NCBI GenBank assembly: GCA_029204225.1 | Contig: CM055111.1 | Location: 4,230,933-4,294,932, forward strand | Length of the DNA: 64,000 nucleotides | Direction of reading: 5' to 3' | Source: Diphasiastrum complanatum | Taxonomy: Eukaryota > Streptophyta > Lycopodiopsida > Lycopodiales > Lycopodiaceae | Shown: positions 1-11,299 of the stretch, piece after piece | How positions within the stretch are numbered: the first letter of the stretch is position 1 | How the letters are laid out: each line of letters opens with the position of its first letter | Translations under genes and position numbers: made by a program | The notes under the pieces: generated by a model | What the model was told of the DNA's origin: nothing | Seen by the model: the letters and a program-made list of their open reading frames with translations, nothing else | Database searches by the model: none

Positions 1-2099
1 CACTGGAACCAGAGTCAATTGGCACTTTTTCGATCAGGCATCCCGCAATGGTAATATCAATCTCAGGTGCATCGAGATCACCTAAATCGATAGACAAAAC
101 ACCAGCATCTGGCAGGGAATTTTTTTTTTTCTTTTTAGGCACAGAAGGGCCTTTCAGTTGCTTTCTGTAATAAGTGTTATCAGCCAACAGCTGCTCAAAA
201 TAATGGTTGGACAAAGGGATCCAATATCAGTCATGATGTCATATTCTTTTGTCTTCGATTTCGAGGTTGGTTTATCGATAACAGCGCTAGACAATTTCGT
301 CTTCGCGATTTCTTCGTCCTCTTCCTCGAAAGTGACCACCTTCTCTGCAGCAGTTGTCTGAAGTTCAGCGTTGATGATTTTCTTTGCTTCTGCCAAGATA
401 TCTTTTGCAAATAACTTCGCAGCATCGCGGTCATAGTCAGGGTCATCTTTTAGATCTTCTTTAGTCGTAGATTTGTTCGTTGTTTGGCTAGAAGATTTTT
501 TTTCTTCGAGAATTTTTTGCGCTTTGTCGAAGATTTCTGATCAGGTTTCAAGGAGCTTTTGCTTCTCGTTGTGACTTTGAATAATTTCTCCATGTCACTT
601 GACCATGACTAATCTTCTGTCTTTGCTAGTTTTTCTTCAATAACGTCAATTCTCTGTACAACAGCATCACTCGCAGCTTTCGCTTTTGTGTCTGCAACAG
701 TTGGTGTTGCTACATACTGATATTTGGGTCACGGCTTCTGCAACTGAGGGCAGTCAGGATACTTGTGGCCAGGCTCTCTACAATTCGAGCATAATGGTAC
801 ATAACCAATTGGCTTTTGCGGTTGAGGATAGTCTAGAGAAAAATGTCCCGGCTCTCCACAGTTGTAGCAATTGCCCAAAACTGGTTTAGTCGCGATTTGA
901 GACTTTACTGGTCCAACAAATTCAGGAGGATTATGTCTTCTTGGTGCGAACTTGGGTCTGTCCTGCTGGGCTGATGCTGTATTACCCTGTACATAGTTAG
1001 TAGTTGCATCATTTTGAAAAATAAAAAGTACCTCCTGGGCAGGATCTTCAATATATTTGACATTCACAGTAGTGCAGTCTTCCTTAGTGTGTCCAGAAGT
1101 TCCACATTTCGCACACCACATTCCTGAGTTGGAAGAAGACGCTTTTGGTCTTTTATTTATAACTTCAGATATCTACACTTTCAAGTCATTAAACTTTTTA
1201 TTAAGGTCAGCCATAGTACTCTTCCAAAGCTTTTCCACTTTAGACACTGATGACTTATCCTCGACAACTTTCGTTTAGTTCATCGTTTATTCTTTCTCTC
1301 TCCTTTGTCAGCTTCTGATTCTGATGAATCTCTGCTTTCAGATTCTGAGCTTGAATAACTGGTACCTGAATTTGAATCTGAATCGTCATCGCTATCACTA
1401 GAATCAGTCTTTGACTTTCGAGATTTCTTAGTCACTTTTGTGCTAGTTTCGAGGTCTCGAAATTTTTGGGACTAGCTATTACTGCTGCTAAGGAGGTCAT
1501 GTCCCCTTGTCTGCAATACCGATCAATCTTTGGTGGTAAACCAGCCAAAAACCATTCAATCTGCATATCCACGGGATATACACCGGTTAGTTTTCCTATG
1601 AGATTTTTAACCTTTTGTGTATACTCGCAAAGGGATTCTTTACTCTTCTTCTGAAGATTGTTCAGACGTGAATTCTAGATTTGTAACCTATCTCTCTGAA
1701 CTGGTTCAGAAATGCATCTTTCAGCAAGTACCAGGTTCCTGCACGGCCTGGTTCAACTTGGCTGTACCAAATGTGTGCCTGCTTTCTTAGCAGACAAGGG
1801 AAGATTCGTAGTTTGTCTACATCAGTTCCCTCGTTATTTGCATTGGCTATTGACTCGAATTGTGAGACATAGCTTTCTGCATCATCGAAAGAAGTACCTT
1901 TTAAATAATCGTATTTAATTTTAGAGATAGAAGTGAAACGTGCAGCAGGACCCTCCATACCGAAGCCAATTAGGAGTTCAAGTAACTGGGCAGTGATTTT
2001 GTCTAGATTTCTTCGACTAGTACTCTCACTTTGTCTTCGTAAAAATTCCTCTCTAAGCTTACGATATCGTTCTAATCTGGATTCTCTATTTGACATACA
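1..2099 (-). pseudogene. Ty3/gypsy gag-protease region, decayed, cut by left edge
   Basis: On the minus strand the Gag starts at 2096 (MSNRESRLERYRKLREEF) and runs through a retrotransposon Gag domain at about 2096-1450 (pieces such as YVSQFESIAN, AHIWYSQVEPG, QIEWFLAGLPPKID). Three CCHC knuckles follow at about 1120-1075 (CAKCGTSGHTKEDC), 870-830 (CYNCGEPGHFSLDY, last Cys lost) and 790-748 (CSNCREPGHKYPDC). The linker before protease (FEQLLADN, about 180-205) leads to the retropepsin start at the very edge, with active-site IDSGS read from about 20 to 4. Several stops and frameshifts lie between 1660 and 1120 and between 730 and 400, so the copy is dead. Gag starts only about 55 nt downstream of the primer-binding site. 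RT, RNase H and integrase would lie left of the window. Family assignment is from the domain order and the PBS; the lineage is not resolved. Confidence 0.85.
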
Positions 2100-2150
2100 C
2101 TAGAGATGGAGATAGATTTGTAAGATTTCTTATAACTTTCCTAAACTATC

Positions 2151-2166
2151 CTCGACAACGGCGCCA
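2151..2166 (-). other. Primer-binding site, tRNA-Asp type, of the gypsy element
   Basis: Reads TGGCGCCGTTGTCGAG on the minus strand. It complements the CCA end of plant tRNA-Asp with about two mismatches over 18 nt, and sits just upstream of the Gag start. It fixes the orientation and shows that the 5' LTR lies to the right. Confidence 0.75.
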
Positions 2167-2685
2167 AAAATTGGTATATGTCGTACTATACCAATATGGT
2201 TAATATAGATTTTATAGTAAAAAATGTCGTTTCCACATAGGACAATGTTAGAAAGTTATGTATTTGGTACAATTTATAGAGGCTCACTCGCCGCAGCGGG
2301 TGGAGCCCAATTTTTTTTTTTTTTATGGAGGACTTTTCTAAAATCCATTTTTCCAAATGGACTTAAGAAATTTGGATTGTGATTTTATCAAAAAATATGG
2401 TAAAAATAGTGCACATCATTGAAGCATTTGTTTTCTTATGGACTATAATCAATTAAAAGATACTTGACAAAGCTAAATGCAATGATTTTAATTTCAAACA
2501 ACATTATAAGTTTACGGCCAGTGACATTCAACAATAGTGCGACACAATACGATAGCCGAAACAAGCAAACCAACCATTCAGGAGTAGAAAAGAATCAACA
2601 GTTTTGTTGATGCCTTCCCAATGCTTTGTTTTGTCTTTTGTGCGAGTGAGCATATAACAAAGTATTTCACCTATTTTCCTCCATC
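2167..2685 (-). repeat. Probable remnant of the gypsy 5' LTR and flank
   Basis: No gene seen. Next to the PBS is a perfect 9-bp inverted repeat, ATTGGTATA at 2170-2178 and TATACCAAT at 2187-2195, with an 8-nt loop, so the end of the LTR may form a hairpin. A second imperfect hairpin lies at about 2281-2310 (GGCTC...GAGCC arms), followed by a T run. The outer LTR end is not identifiable; the region stops where copia A1 begins at about 2686. Confidence 0.4.
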
Positions 2686-5600
2686 ACCAAAGAGTAAAAG
2701 ATATTCATAGAGAACGTGATTGCATTGGTGATTCCATCAATCAAAATGAGCTAGTCCAAGTCATTCTCAATGGCTTGAGAAGTGAATTTGATAACCTTGT
2801 CCAATCCTATGCCATTAAGGAGGAGCTACCAAGTATGGAGGCTCTCCAAAGTGTGCTAATTTCAGAAGAATCAAGACTAGAGTACAAGCTCTTGAGGATG
2901 GACAAGCTTTCTCTCACTCATAATGATGGCAAAGCTCTCTTTGCCAAGGATAAGCACAAAGGGAGGAGCAAGAACCAACATCAACAATCCTCAAGCAAGG
3001 ACAAAGTCAAATCCAAAGACAAAGATGAGGAGGAAGATGATTCCTCTAATGCTTCATCATCCAAGCTCAAGAAGAAGAAGATCAAGTGCTTTTATTGTGG
3101 CAAGAAAGGCCATTATGCTACCAATTGCTTCAAGAAAAAGAATCAACTTAAGCAAGCCAACATTACCAATGAGAAGGAAGACACTATTGCAAGTGATGGA
3201 GAGGGATCTCTTATGGTCTCTAGTTTCTCATCTACTCCTTTCAAGAAGGACGGCCTATGGTATATTGATAGTGGAGCCTCTTCACATATGTGTAGCTCCA
3301 AGGACTCTTTCTCTTCTATTGCACCTTATGATGGAGTCACGAAATCAATATACACTGCAAATGATTTTGAATGTCCTATTGAAGGCATAGGGAACATTCC
3401 CTTGAAGATTGCATCCTCTAAAGTTCTTTCTCTCTCTAAAGATCTTTATGTACCTAAGCTTACTAAGAATCTTATTAGTGTTGGCCAATTGCTTGATAAT
3501 GGCGTTGATGTAAAATTCAATGTTGATACTTGCACTATCAAGAAGAATGATGAGATACTTGCATTAGGATCTAGATTTGGAGGCATCTATAAATTAGATA
3601 TAAATAAGTATGTGAATGCTTGTAATGTTGCTCTTGTGAACAAGCTCTCTATGGAGGAATTATGTCATAGGAGGTTGGGACATCCCAACTACAAATCCAT
3701 GCTCTCTATGATCAAAGAGGCCAAAGCTATTGGCTTGCCAAAGTCATTCTCCAAGAAGATCAAGCCTTGTGAGGCTTGTGCTATTGCTAAATCTCACAAA
3801 AAGCCATTTACAAGATCTTCTATCAAAAGCAAGCATCCTTTGGAGTTAATCCACTCGGATGTGCATTTCTCATCAACTATAAGCAAGGGAGGAGCCACTT
3901 GTTTTGTTACTTTCATTGATGATTTCACAAGATTCACTTGGATATATCTTCTTGCTTCTAAATCTACGGTGTTTGATCATTTCCTTATTTTCAAAGCTTA
4001 TGTAGAGAAGCAATTCTCATTCAAGATTAAAGCTCTTAGAAGTGATGGAGGTGGTGAATATATCTCCAATATATTTCATGATTTTTGTGAGCTTGAAGGC
4101 ATCAAAAGAGAGTTCTCTTGTGCCTACTCTCCATATCTATGTGAATGTGCAAAATCTATGAGAATTGAGGCATCTTTGCCCAAAGTTTTTTGGGGAGAAG
4201 CCATTAATTGTGCAATAGGCTCCCACATATAGCTCTTGGAGGAAAGTCACCATATGAAATCTTATATTTGAAGAAGCCTAAGGTTGATCACCTTAGAGTT
4301 TTTGGATGCATATGCTTTGCCCATATTCCCTTGGAAACAAGGAAGAAGGAAGATCCTAGTGCATGCAAAGGGATCATGGTAGGATACTCATCCACCAAGA
4401 AGGCCTATAGAGTCTTTGTACTCTCTACTTCTCAAGTTATTGAAAGTAGAGATGTTGTCTTTCATGAAGATCAACACTCATCTTTTGAAGAGGCCGAGAT
4501 CAAGAAATCTATGGATGCATCACCAATTATTGATTTTGAAGACAATCATGATGTGACGGGGTCGAGATTTGAAGAACTCTCCTCGGATTTTCTCACCAAG
4601 AAGATCCATGAGAGATAGATCCGAGCCTAAGAGGCTCACATATGTTGACAGAGGAAAACAGGTGGATCTTGATTCCACTAATTATGTTTTTTATGTCTCT
4701 CATGAAGAGCCAAAGAATGTACAAGAGGCACTCAATACCAAGGAGTGGTATGATGCCATGAAGCAAGAGTATGATGCATTGATCACCAACAATACTTGGG
4801 AGCTTGTGGATCCTCCATCCAACAAGCATGTGATTGGTTGCAAGTGGGTATTTCAGATCAAGTTCAATCATGATGGCACCATCAACAAGTATAAAGCAAG
4901 ATTATGTGCCAATGGATTTGCTCAAATCCATGGCCTTGATTATGAGGAGACCTTTGCACCCGTTGCAAAAATGGTGACAATAAGAATTCTTATTTCTCTT
5001 GCTTGTTTCTTTAAGTGAAAGGTGTTCCAATTAGATGTATCCAATGCTTTTCTAAATGGTTATCTTGAGGAGGAGATCTATATGGAACAACCTCAAGGAT
5101 TCATTAAGGATGAGTCCAAAGTGTGCTTGCTCTTCAAAAGTCTTTATGGACTCAAGCAAGCACCAAGATCATGGTATTCAAGACTTAATTCTTTTCTTAT
5201 CTCACTAGGATTTACTCTTAGTGACTATGATTCTTCCATGTATCTAAAGTTTGTTGATAGCAATATTGTCATTCTTCTAATTTATGTTGATGACATTATT
5301 CTTTGTGGAAGTTGTATCAAGCTAGTTGATGAAACTAAGCTAGCACTTGGATGTGAGTTTAAAATGCAAGATGTAGGAGAGATACATTACATCCTAGGCC
5401 TAGAAATTGATTTTTATGAAAATCATGTCTTTATATGCCAATCTATATATGCTCACTCTATGTTGAAAAAATTCTATATGGAAAATTCTAAGAGCATAGA
5501 TACTCCAATGGAGCAAATTGTAAAAGATCCTAATAAAGGGGATGAAAAATCCTTTGAGGACATCACACTTTTTAGGAGTCTTGTAGGCTCCTTGATTTGG

Positions 5601-6387
5601 CTTACCATTACTAGGCTCGATCTAAGTTTTTGTGTGCACAAATTGAGCCAATTTATGCAAGATCCTAAGATCCTTAATTGGAAGATGGCCAAGAGGATTC
5701 TAAGATATGTATCTTTGTGATTATGGTCTACTTTATAAAAGTGAAGATCTATCCATATTTGGCTACTCAGACTCGGACTTTGCAAGTGACAAGATGGATC
5801 GAAAGTCTATTAGTGCATACACTATCTTTCTTGGAGGCAATCTAATATCTTGGCTTTCTAGAAAGCAAGATACTATATCTCTCTCTTCATGTGAGGCCGA
5901 GTACAAAGCACTCACGACAACTACCAAAGAGGTGCTTTGGATAAAGAGGTTATTAATGGAGCTAAAGTGCATCAAGGAAGATGATCTACCAATGATCAAG
6001 TGTGATGACATCTTGGCACAAGCTCTTGCCAATAATCCCATATTTCATGCAAGAAGCAAGCACACAGAAGTGGCACACCATTTTTTGAGAGAAAAGCTTA
6101 TTGGAGGAAAAATGAGCATGGCAACTCGTCCTCTTGTATTGCCAATCTACTCACCAAGCCTTTGAGCAAAAGTGCTTTCATCAAGCATATGCAAATGGAG
6201 ATTCAGGTATATCCATGACCACAAAAGTAATGTTTGCTATCTTTACGGGAATATCCGCAACTACACCTTTTGGTTTCACACAGGATTGATCTGCTAGCTT
6301 GATGGCAAATCTTGCTGGCTTCAATCCTCTAATCTTGGAGTTATATCAAGATCAATGCTTAAATCTTCATTGATAATTTTTTAGGAG
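2686..6387 (+). pseudogene. Ty1/copia gag-pol, copy A1, 5'-truncated and broken
   Basis: Coding homology begins abruptly inside Gag (RVKDIHRERDCIGDS at about 2695). In order: Gag end; CCHC CFYCGKKGHYATNC at about 3088-3129; protease IDSGASSHM at about 3263-3289; GAG pre-integrase with CHRRLGHPN at about 3662; integrase core with HSDVH at about 3853 and LRSDGGGEY at about 4038; RT from about 4790 with YVDDIIL at about 5284; RNase H with DSDFASD at about 5770. Breaks: the third integrase acidic residue is gone in a short in-frame deletion at about 4128-4135; a 13-bp deletion at about 4213 shifts the frame; a TGA at about 5017 replaces the Trp codon seen in copy A2; another frameshift lies at about 5715; and a 139-bp foreign piece sits at 6189-6327. 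A polypurine stretch (TTAGGAG) precedes the LTR at 6388. Closest relatives in the window are A2 and A3. Confidence 0.9.
6189..6327 (-). pseudogene. Ty3/gypsy protease fragment inserted in copia A1
   Basis: Compared with copy A3 (CATCAAGCAT then CTAATCTTGG), A1 carries about 139 extra bases here. Read on the minus strand they give an open peptide with FAIKLADQSCVKPKGVVADI and VKIANITFVVMDIPESPF, which matches the mid part of a Ty3/gypsy retropepsin (pattern LADRS...PRGVVEDVLVKV). There are no LTRs and no obvious target duplication, so it looks like filler DNA captured at a break repair rather than a transposition. Confidence 0.65.
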
Positions 6388-7121
6388 TGTGAAGAATTGA
6401 AAAAGATTATCTATGTTAGATATAGGGGTCTTATGTTTTTTTTATATCAAGCATCTAGGTGTAGGATGTTGATAGGAACAAATTTGGCATAGATGGCAAG
6501 TTATGCATTTCCACTTGTAATGCCACTATTGAGCCAAAATAGAGTAAGAGGCTAAACTCATGCCAATTAGAGTGTAGACAAGTGTAATGCTTTTGTTTGA
6601 TGAATTCTAAGAGGTCCAATAGGATTTAGAGGTGGAACCATGTGAGGTCCAATAGGAATTTGAGGTTTGCTTGAAAATAGTCCAATAGAATTAAGAGGTG
6701 CATGGATCAATGGTCCAATAGGATTAAGAGGTGACAAAGTGTGGTCCAATCATAGTTAGGCATAGTGGTAGCTCGTGGATCTACTAGTATCATTGTACTC
6801 CTCATTTTGGATCTAATTGATTTGGAGACTGTGTGGATTTTGAGTGTTATTGGATTTCTAGCTTTCTCTCTCTATCTGAAAGCTCATGATGATTTTCTCT
6901 CTCTACCCAAGGAGAGCAACTTGTTGTTACTTAGAATAATTTTTGAATACTTCCCACACGTGTGAGTGAGAGTTGGAAGTGATTGAATGCATGTAGTAGT
7001 GTGTTTTTGCCATAGAATCAAAGATAGATCTTGAATCTCAATCTAGTCTTGATCTTGGTGCATCTACACACCTTAGGAGATCACAAGTACATGTTGTGGA
7101 CACTCCATACGTATGAAATTT
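6388..7121 (+). repeat. 3' LTR of copia A1, truncated
   Basis: Starts TGTGAAGAATTG right after a purine tract. It matches the A3 LTR at 50823-51992 and, inverted, the A2 LTR at 19158-19980. Homology with A3 stops at about 7121, so roughly the last 430 bp are missing. It contains ACACGTGT at 6956-6963 and a degenerate second copy at about 7108. Short ORFs in it are LTR translations, not genes. Confidence 0.85.
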
Positions 7122-7857
7122 ATAGTGGAGTCACATGTCTTCATAAAGAGAGTAGATCAAATGGTTCTATCAAGAGACTTGGTGAGGGAGATAGTCGAGA
7201 TTTGAGAGGAAATCGAGGCCAGAGAGCATCTTGATCACAAAGATGGTTTTAACCAGGCACTCTACGGCAATAGAGAAAAATCAAAGAGTTCAAGCCTAAG
7301 AGAGAGTCAAATCAGAGGCAGGATCGTGACCAGCAAGCAGAGGGGACGAGCAAAAGCGATTGGAAGACCAAAGGGAGGTTGAAATGACAAGATGCAGACA
7401 AGAAGACCTGCACGAGATGCAGAAGAGACGGGCATACAGTAGATACATGTTGGCTCAATCCCAAGATTGAGTGTATCCATTGCCATAAGAAGGGTCATGC
7501 AGCCATGGATTGCCACCAAAACCCAAGAAACAGATCAGCAGAGAACAAATAGGAGAATAATAGTAGTCGAGGAGCCCGAGAGCTTGAAGATGGGCGAAGA
7601 AAGAACGAACAAAAATTGTTCGACCATCTACATCTGTGAAGATGTGTGTGCAACATCAACGTCTGACACACATGAGGTGATTCTGGATTCAGGAGCCACC
7701 TCGCACTTCATGACATCAAGATGAATCATGTCTGATTTCAGAAGTGCAGATCCCTCAAGATTCATAGTTCTTGGAGATGGATCCAGACATCAAGTGAATG
7801 GTATTGGTTCACTCTGGCTCAACACCAACGGCGAAGACAAACAACTCAAAGACGTTC
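7122..7857 (+). pseudogene. Ty1/copia fragment C: gag end, zinc knuckle, protease
   Basis: After an unassigned charged region at about 7140-7440 there is a CCHC knuckle, CIHCHKKGHAAMDC (about 7471-7512), then a protease start at about 7677 with VILDSGATSHFMTS. The reading then meets a stop but continues in the protease-like pattern FIVLGDGSRHQVNGIGS up to about 7855. Integrase and RT are absent; the piece ends at a junction with the oppositely oriented copy D. Frameshifts lie between the knuckle and protease. It differs from families A, B, E, F and K in the knuckle and protease flanks, so it is a separate family. Confidence 0.75.
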
Positions 7858-9467
7858 TTGGAGGTAAGCTGCAGTGGAGACAGCTTTAGCCCAGAATCTC
7901 TTGGGCAATGATGCATGCAATAGCATACAATTAGCAAATTCGACTAGAGTACGGTTCTTCCTCTCAGCTAAGCCAATTAGACTGAGGACTGTAAGGAGTG
8001 ATGAATTGCTGCTCAATGCCTTGGCTTTGGTAGTACTCCTTAGACTCGATACAGATATATTCTCCACCGTTGTTTGACCTTAGGGCTTTGATCGTCCTTC
8101 CAGTCTCCTTTTCTGCATGCTCCTTGAAGATTTTGAAGCAGTTGAAGGCTTTTGATTTCTTCTTTATGAAATACACCATCGTTCTTCTGGAGAATTCATC
8201 AATAATGGTTATAAAATACTTGGCATCCTTCAACGAAGGATTTTTCATCGGGCCACAAATATCTGAATGTACAACATTTAGCAATCCTCTAACAACATGA
8301 TGATGGCTTGACTTAAATGGTTTCCTAGTCTGCTTACCAATAAGATAGTCTTGAAAGATAGGTAACTCAACTTTTTTGTGAGGATAGTCAAGATCAAGAA
8401 CAATAGATTGTCTAGAGATTCGTTGTACAATAGCATGATTTAAATGACCAAGTCTACAATGCCAAAGTAAACCTTTATTTGAATGAATTGAAGTACTGAG
8501 AGCCTGACTAGAGGCAGAAAAACAATGACTTAATTTATACAAGTATCCATGCCTCTTTCCGAGTGCTAGGATCTTGCCTGTCCTATCAACTACTTTACAC
8601 TGATCACATTCGAATTCTACTCTGTGTCCTAGATCTGTGATTCTGCTTATGGAGAGCAAATTCGTAGATAACTTTGGTACATACAAGACTTTAGAGAGTA
8701 GCTTAGACTGATCATTTTCAAAGCATAATCTTACAGTGCCTTCACCTTTAATAGCTTGTGTGCTATTGTCGCCAAGGTGAACAAATTTTTGAGTACTGTA
8801 AGGTGTATAGGACTCGAAACAGCCAATGACTAGTCATGTGCTAAGTGGCTCCGGAATTCAGGAACCAAGAACTGTCGCCAAATGCTCCTTGATGGTTGGT
8901 CATGAAGGCATCATGATCCATTTCTTGCATAGGTTGTGGAGCTTCTGCAGCTACATTCACCACTTGATTCGACTGCCCTTTGTTGTTGTTCTTCGCTTGA
9001 AGTATGTGGCAGTCTTGTATTTCGTGGTTGTTTTGTTTGTAGTATCTACAGAACAGCTTCTTCTTTGTCTGCGGATTCGACTGTTCCTTGTGCTGAGCTA
9101 GTTTATAGTCTGGCTTTGATTGCTTTGGGCCTTTCTTCTTCTTTTGCTTTGTTGTGCTCTTGTTGGTGTACAAGGCATGAGAATCAGTTGAGGAACTCGA
9201 GGCTTTGTTCCTTCGCATGTCTTCCTACAACAACATAGTAATGACTCTCAAAAGAGTCAACTATGACAGATCTGACAGTGGCCATTTGTCTTAGCTGGTT
9301 CTTGAATTGATTAATCATTCTGAAGAGAATCACCATTCGTCATCTTGAGGGAGTAGAATTTCTTTTTGAGATATAGCTTGGAAGCTATATCTCGCACTTC
9401 ATATAGTGTGATCAAGATGTCCCAGACTTCTTTTGATGTCTAAATCTCGAATACATGGCCGATACTA
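7850..9467 (-). pseudogene. Ty1/copia fragment D: gag, protease, integrase
   Basis: Minus-strand order: Gag end (KEVWDILITLYEVRDIASK) at about 9460-9250; degenerate knuckle CRYYKQNNHEIQDC at about 9063 (second Cys replaced by Tyr); protease WFLNSGAT at about 8862-8841, where the catalytic Asp is Asn; pre-integrase with LLWHCRLGHLN at about 8480; integrase with VHSDICGP at about 8275, LRSNNGGEY at about 8065 (the second acidic position reads Asn) and, after a frameshift, GLAERKNRTL at about 7980. It ends at about 7850 inside the integrase. RT and RNase H are missing. Family E (11.3-12.9 kb) has a related knuckle, so D and E are probably sister families. Three altered catalytic positions plus a frameshift make it inactive. 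Confidence 0.85.
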
Positions 9468-9593
9468 GGAATGTAAAGTACTCCACCAATCTTGATCTTC
9501 CTGGAAGATCCCAAGCAAAAAAGTATGGATCCTATGGTTTCTACCTTACAAGCATAGTCATTTGTTGTAAATATTGACTTGATAGGTCCATCA
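9468..9593 (-). pseudogene. Family F protease-region fragment fused in front of D gag
   Basis: Minus-strand translation gives GPIKSIFTTNDYACKVE and GSSRKIKIGGVLYIPSI, nearly the same as F at about 35404-35530. The next residues (GHVFEI, then KEVWDI) are Gag of family D/E. In a real element this protease-downstream segment lies after Gag, so two elements are joined here. The right end abuts the E2 LTR exactly. Confidence 0.7.
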
Positions 9594-10615
9594 TGTTGGA
9601 TTATTCTCCTTCCTCCTAATTGACTAATCGATTTTTAATCTTCATCCAACTATTTATCTAGCGGATTCTCCAGTGTTTTAAACAGTTTGCAAAATTACAA
9701 GTATTTTTACACACTCTGTAGAAATACACCGAGTTTGACAACAATGTCACTACAAAACCTGACACTATCGTCTTTTTGCTACAGTCAATTTTCTCTTAAA
9801 GCGACATTGTAAAAAATTGCAAGTAATAATATAGTGTTGTATTTTTCGCATTTTTCGCCTATTAGGGATTTCAAGTAAAAATGCAGTTTCGTGTTTTTCG
9901 TATTTTTCGCCTGTCAAGAATTGCGAGTAAAAATGCAGTGTCATATTTTTTGCATTTTTTTCTTGTGGCTGTTTACATTCATTTCTGCGAAGTGACATTC
10001 TACGTTCATTTCTGTAGACAGATTGTTTGCAACCAAATATTTCAACATCTTAATTCTCAGATCAAGTATTGAATAGTCAGCTCTCAAAGCCTGTGAGGTT
10101 GAACACTCTTGAGCATTCTAGCTCAGTTCTTTAGAGTTGATTAGAGATTACTATTGCACTTACTACTTATCAGTAGTTGCGCTTAATTCAGACTTATATT
10201 CTAGCCGTTCAGAGATAACTTAGAGTACGCGGCTTCGATCTGCAACTTGTTGTACTCATTTACATCTGTTTCGCTTTCATACTGAATCAATACTATCTTC
10301 TTATTGCATTTAGCTTCGTCTCAGAATGTATGCATTTTTGTAATTCTTCGTGACTGATTATTTGTCTAATAATTCAATGCTTTAAATATTTGGCTACGTA
10401 ATCACTATAGTACTAATGATTTCAAAGTTAGTTACTATAAGATCAAACATGATTTCTATCGCTGTTGTTTTGTTCGAAATTGATAGGCGTAGTCATACAT
10501 GAAGGAAGAGGAAAATAGTTTATTTCGCTGCACACGATAAGTTTTCTTTCTTGTCGTTCGAATTCTTTTTATTCGAATCTTATTCAACCTATCTTTTATA
10601 CACCTCTTTCCAACA
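9594..10615 (+). repeat. LTR of copia family E, copy E2
   Basis: 1022 bp, TGTTGGATTATTCTCC ... TCTTTCCAACA, with matching inverted ends and a PBS directly after it, so it is a 5' LTR in plus orientation. It carries repeated TTTTTCGCATTTTTCGCC-type stretches at about 9840-9960. No gene: the ORFs here are LTR shadows. Confidence 0.85.
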
Positions 10616-10712
10616 TGGTATCAGAACGTTGATTCTTCTTCAAGGCTTAATACTATATTAGAGCGCAAGCTCTTATATTTGATATCTTTTACGATATCAA
10701 ATTATTCTTCAG
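10616..10712 (+). other. PBS and short leader of copy E2
   Basis: TGGTATCAGAACG directly follows the LTR and matches the initiator tRNA-Met type. The following leader resembles the E1 leader (GATATCTTTTACGATATCAAA here, GATATCTTTTGTGATATCAAA-like in E1). The element is cut at about 10712 by the next LTR. Confidence 0.8.
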
Positions 10713-11299
10713 CATTTTGAGACGAAACTAAACGCAATAAAAGGATAGTATTGATTCAGTATGAAAGCGAAACAGATGTAAATGAGCACAACAAGTTGTA
10801 GATCGAAAGCCGTGTACTCTAAGCTATCTCTGAGAGGCTAAACTAAAAGTCTGAATTAAGCGCAACTATTGATAATCAATACTATCACTTTGCATAAATG
10901 AATGTAAACTGCCATAGGCGAAAAATATCGTCACTTTGCAGAAATGAACGTAAAGTGCCACAAGTAAAAAATACAAAAAATGTGACACTGCATTTTTACT
11001 TGCAATTCCTGACAAACAAAAAATGCGAAAAATGTGACACTATATGTTTATTGACAATTTTTTACAGTGTTGCTTTAAGGAAAAATTGACTGTAGCAAAA
11101 AGACGATAGTGTCAGGTTTTGTAGTGAGAGAAACTTTCGGACACTATTGTCAAACTTTGTGTATTTCTATAGACTGTGTAAAAACATTTGTAATTCTACA
11201 GACTGTATAAAACACAGGATAATCCACAGAATTGGATAAACAGTTGGATGAAGATCAAAAATCGATTAGTCGAGTAGTACGAAGGAGAATAATCTGACA
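10713..11299 (-). repeat. 3' LTR of copia E1, truncated
   Basis: Reverse complement of the first part of the E2 LTR. Its inner end at 11299 reads ...CTGACA on the plus strand, followed by the complement of a polypurine tract (CTCCCCTTAAT, 11300-11310). The outer end is lost at about 10713, where it meets the E2 leader. Confidence 0.8.

Noticed and set aside
6567-6749. 60-codon Pro-rich ORF repeated at 19620-19802 and 51000-51182
   Set aside because: It lies inside the family A LTR in all three places; conservation is that of the LTR, and it has no domain.
7031-7234. Plus-strand ORF starting MNLNLVLILVHL, also at 51460 and inverted at 19343
   Set aside because: LTR sequence of family A in each case; the similarity of LGDHKYMLW to copia Gag starts is weak and out of context.
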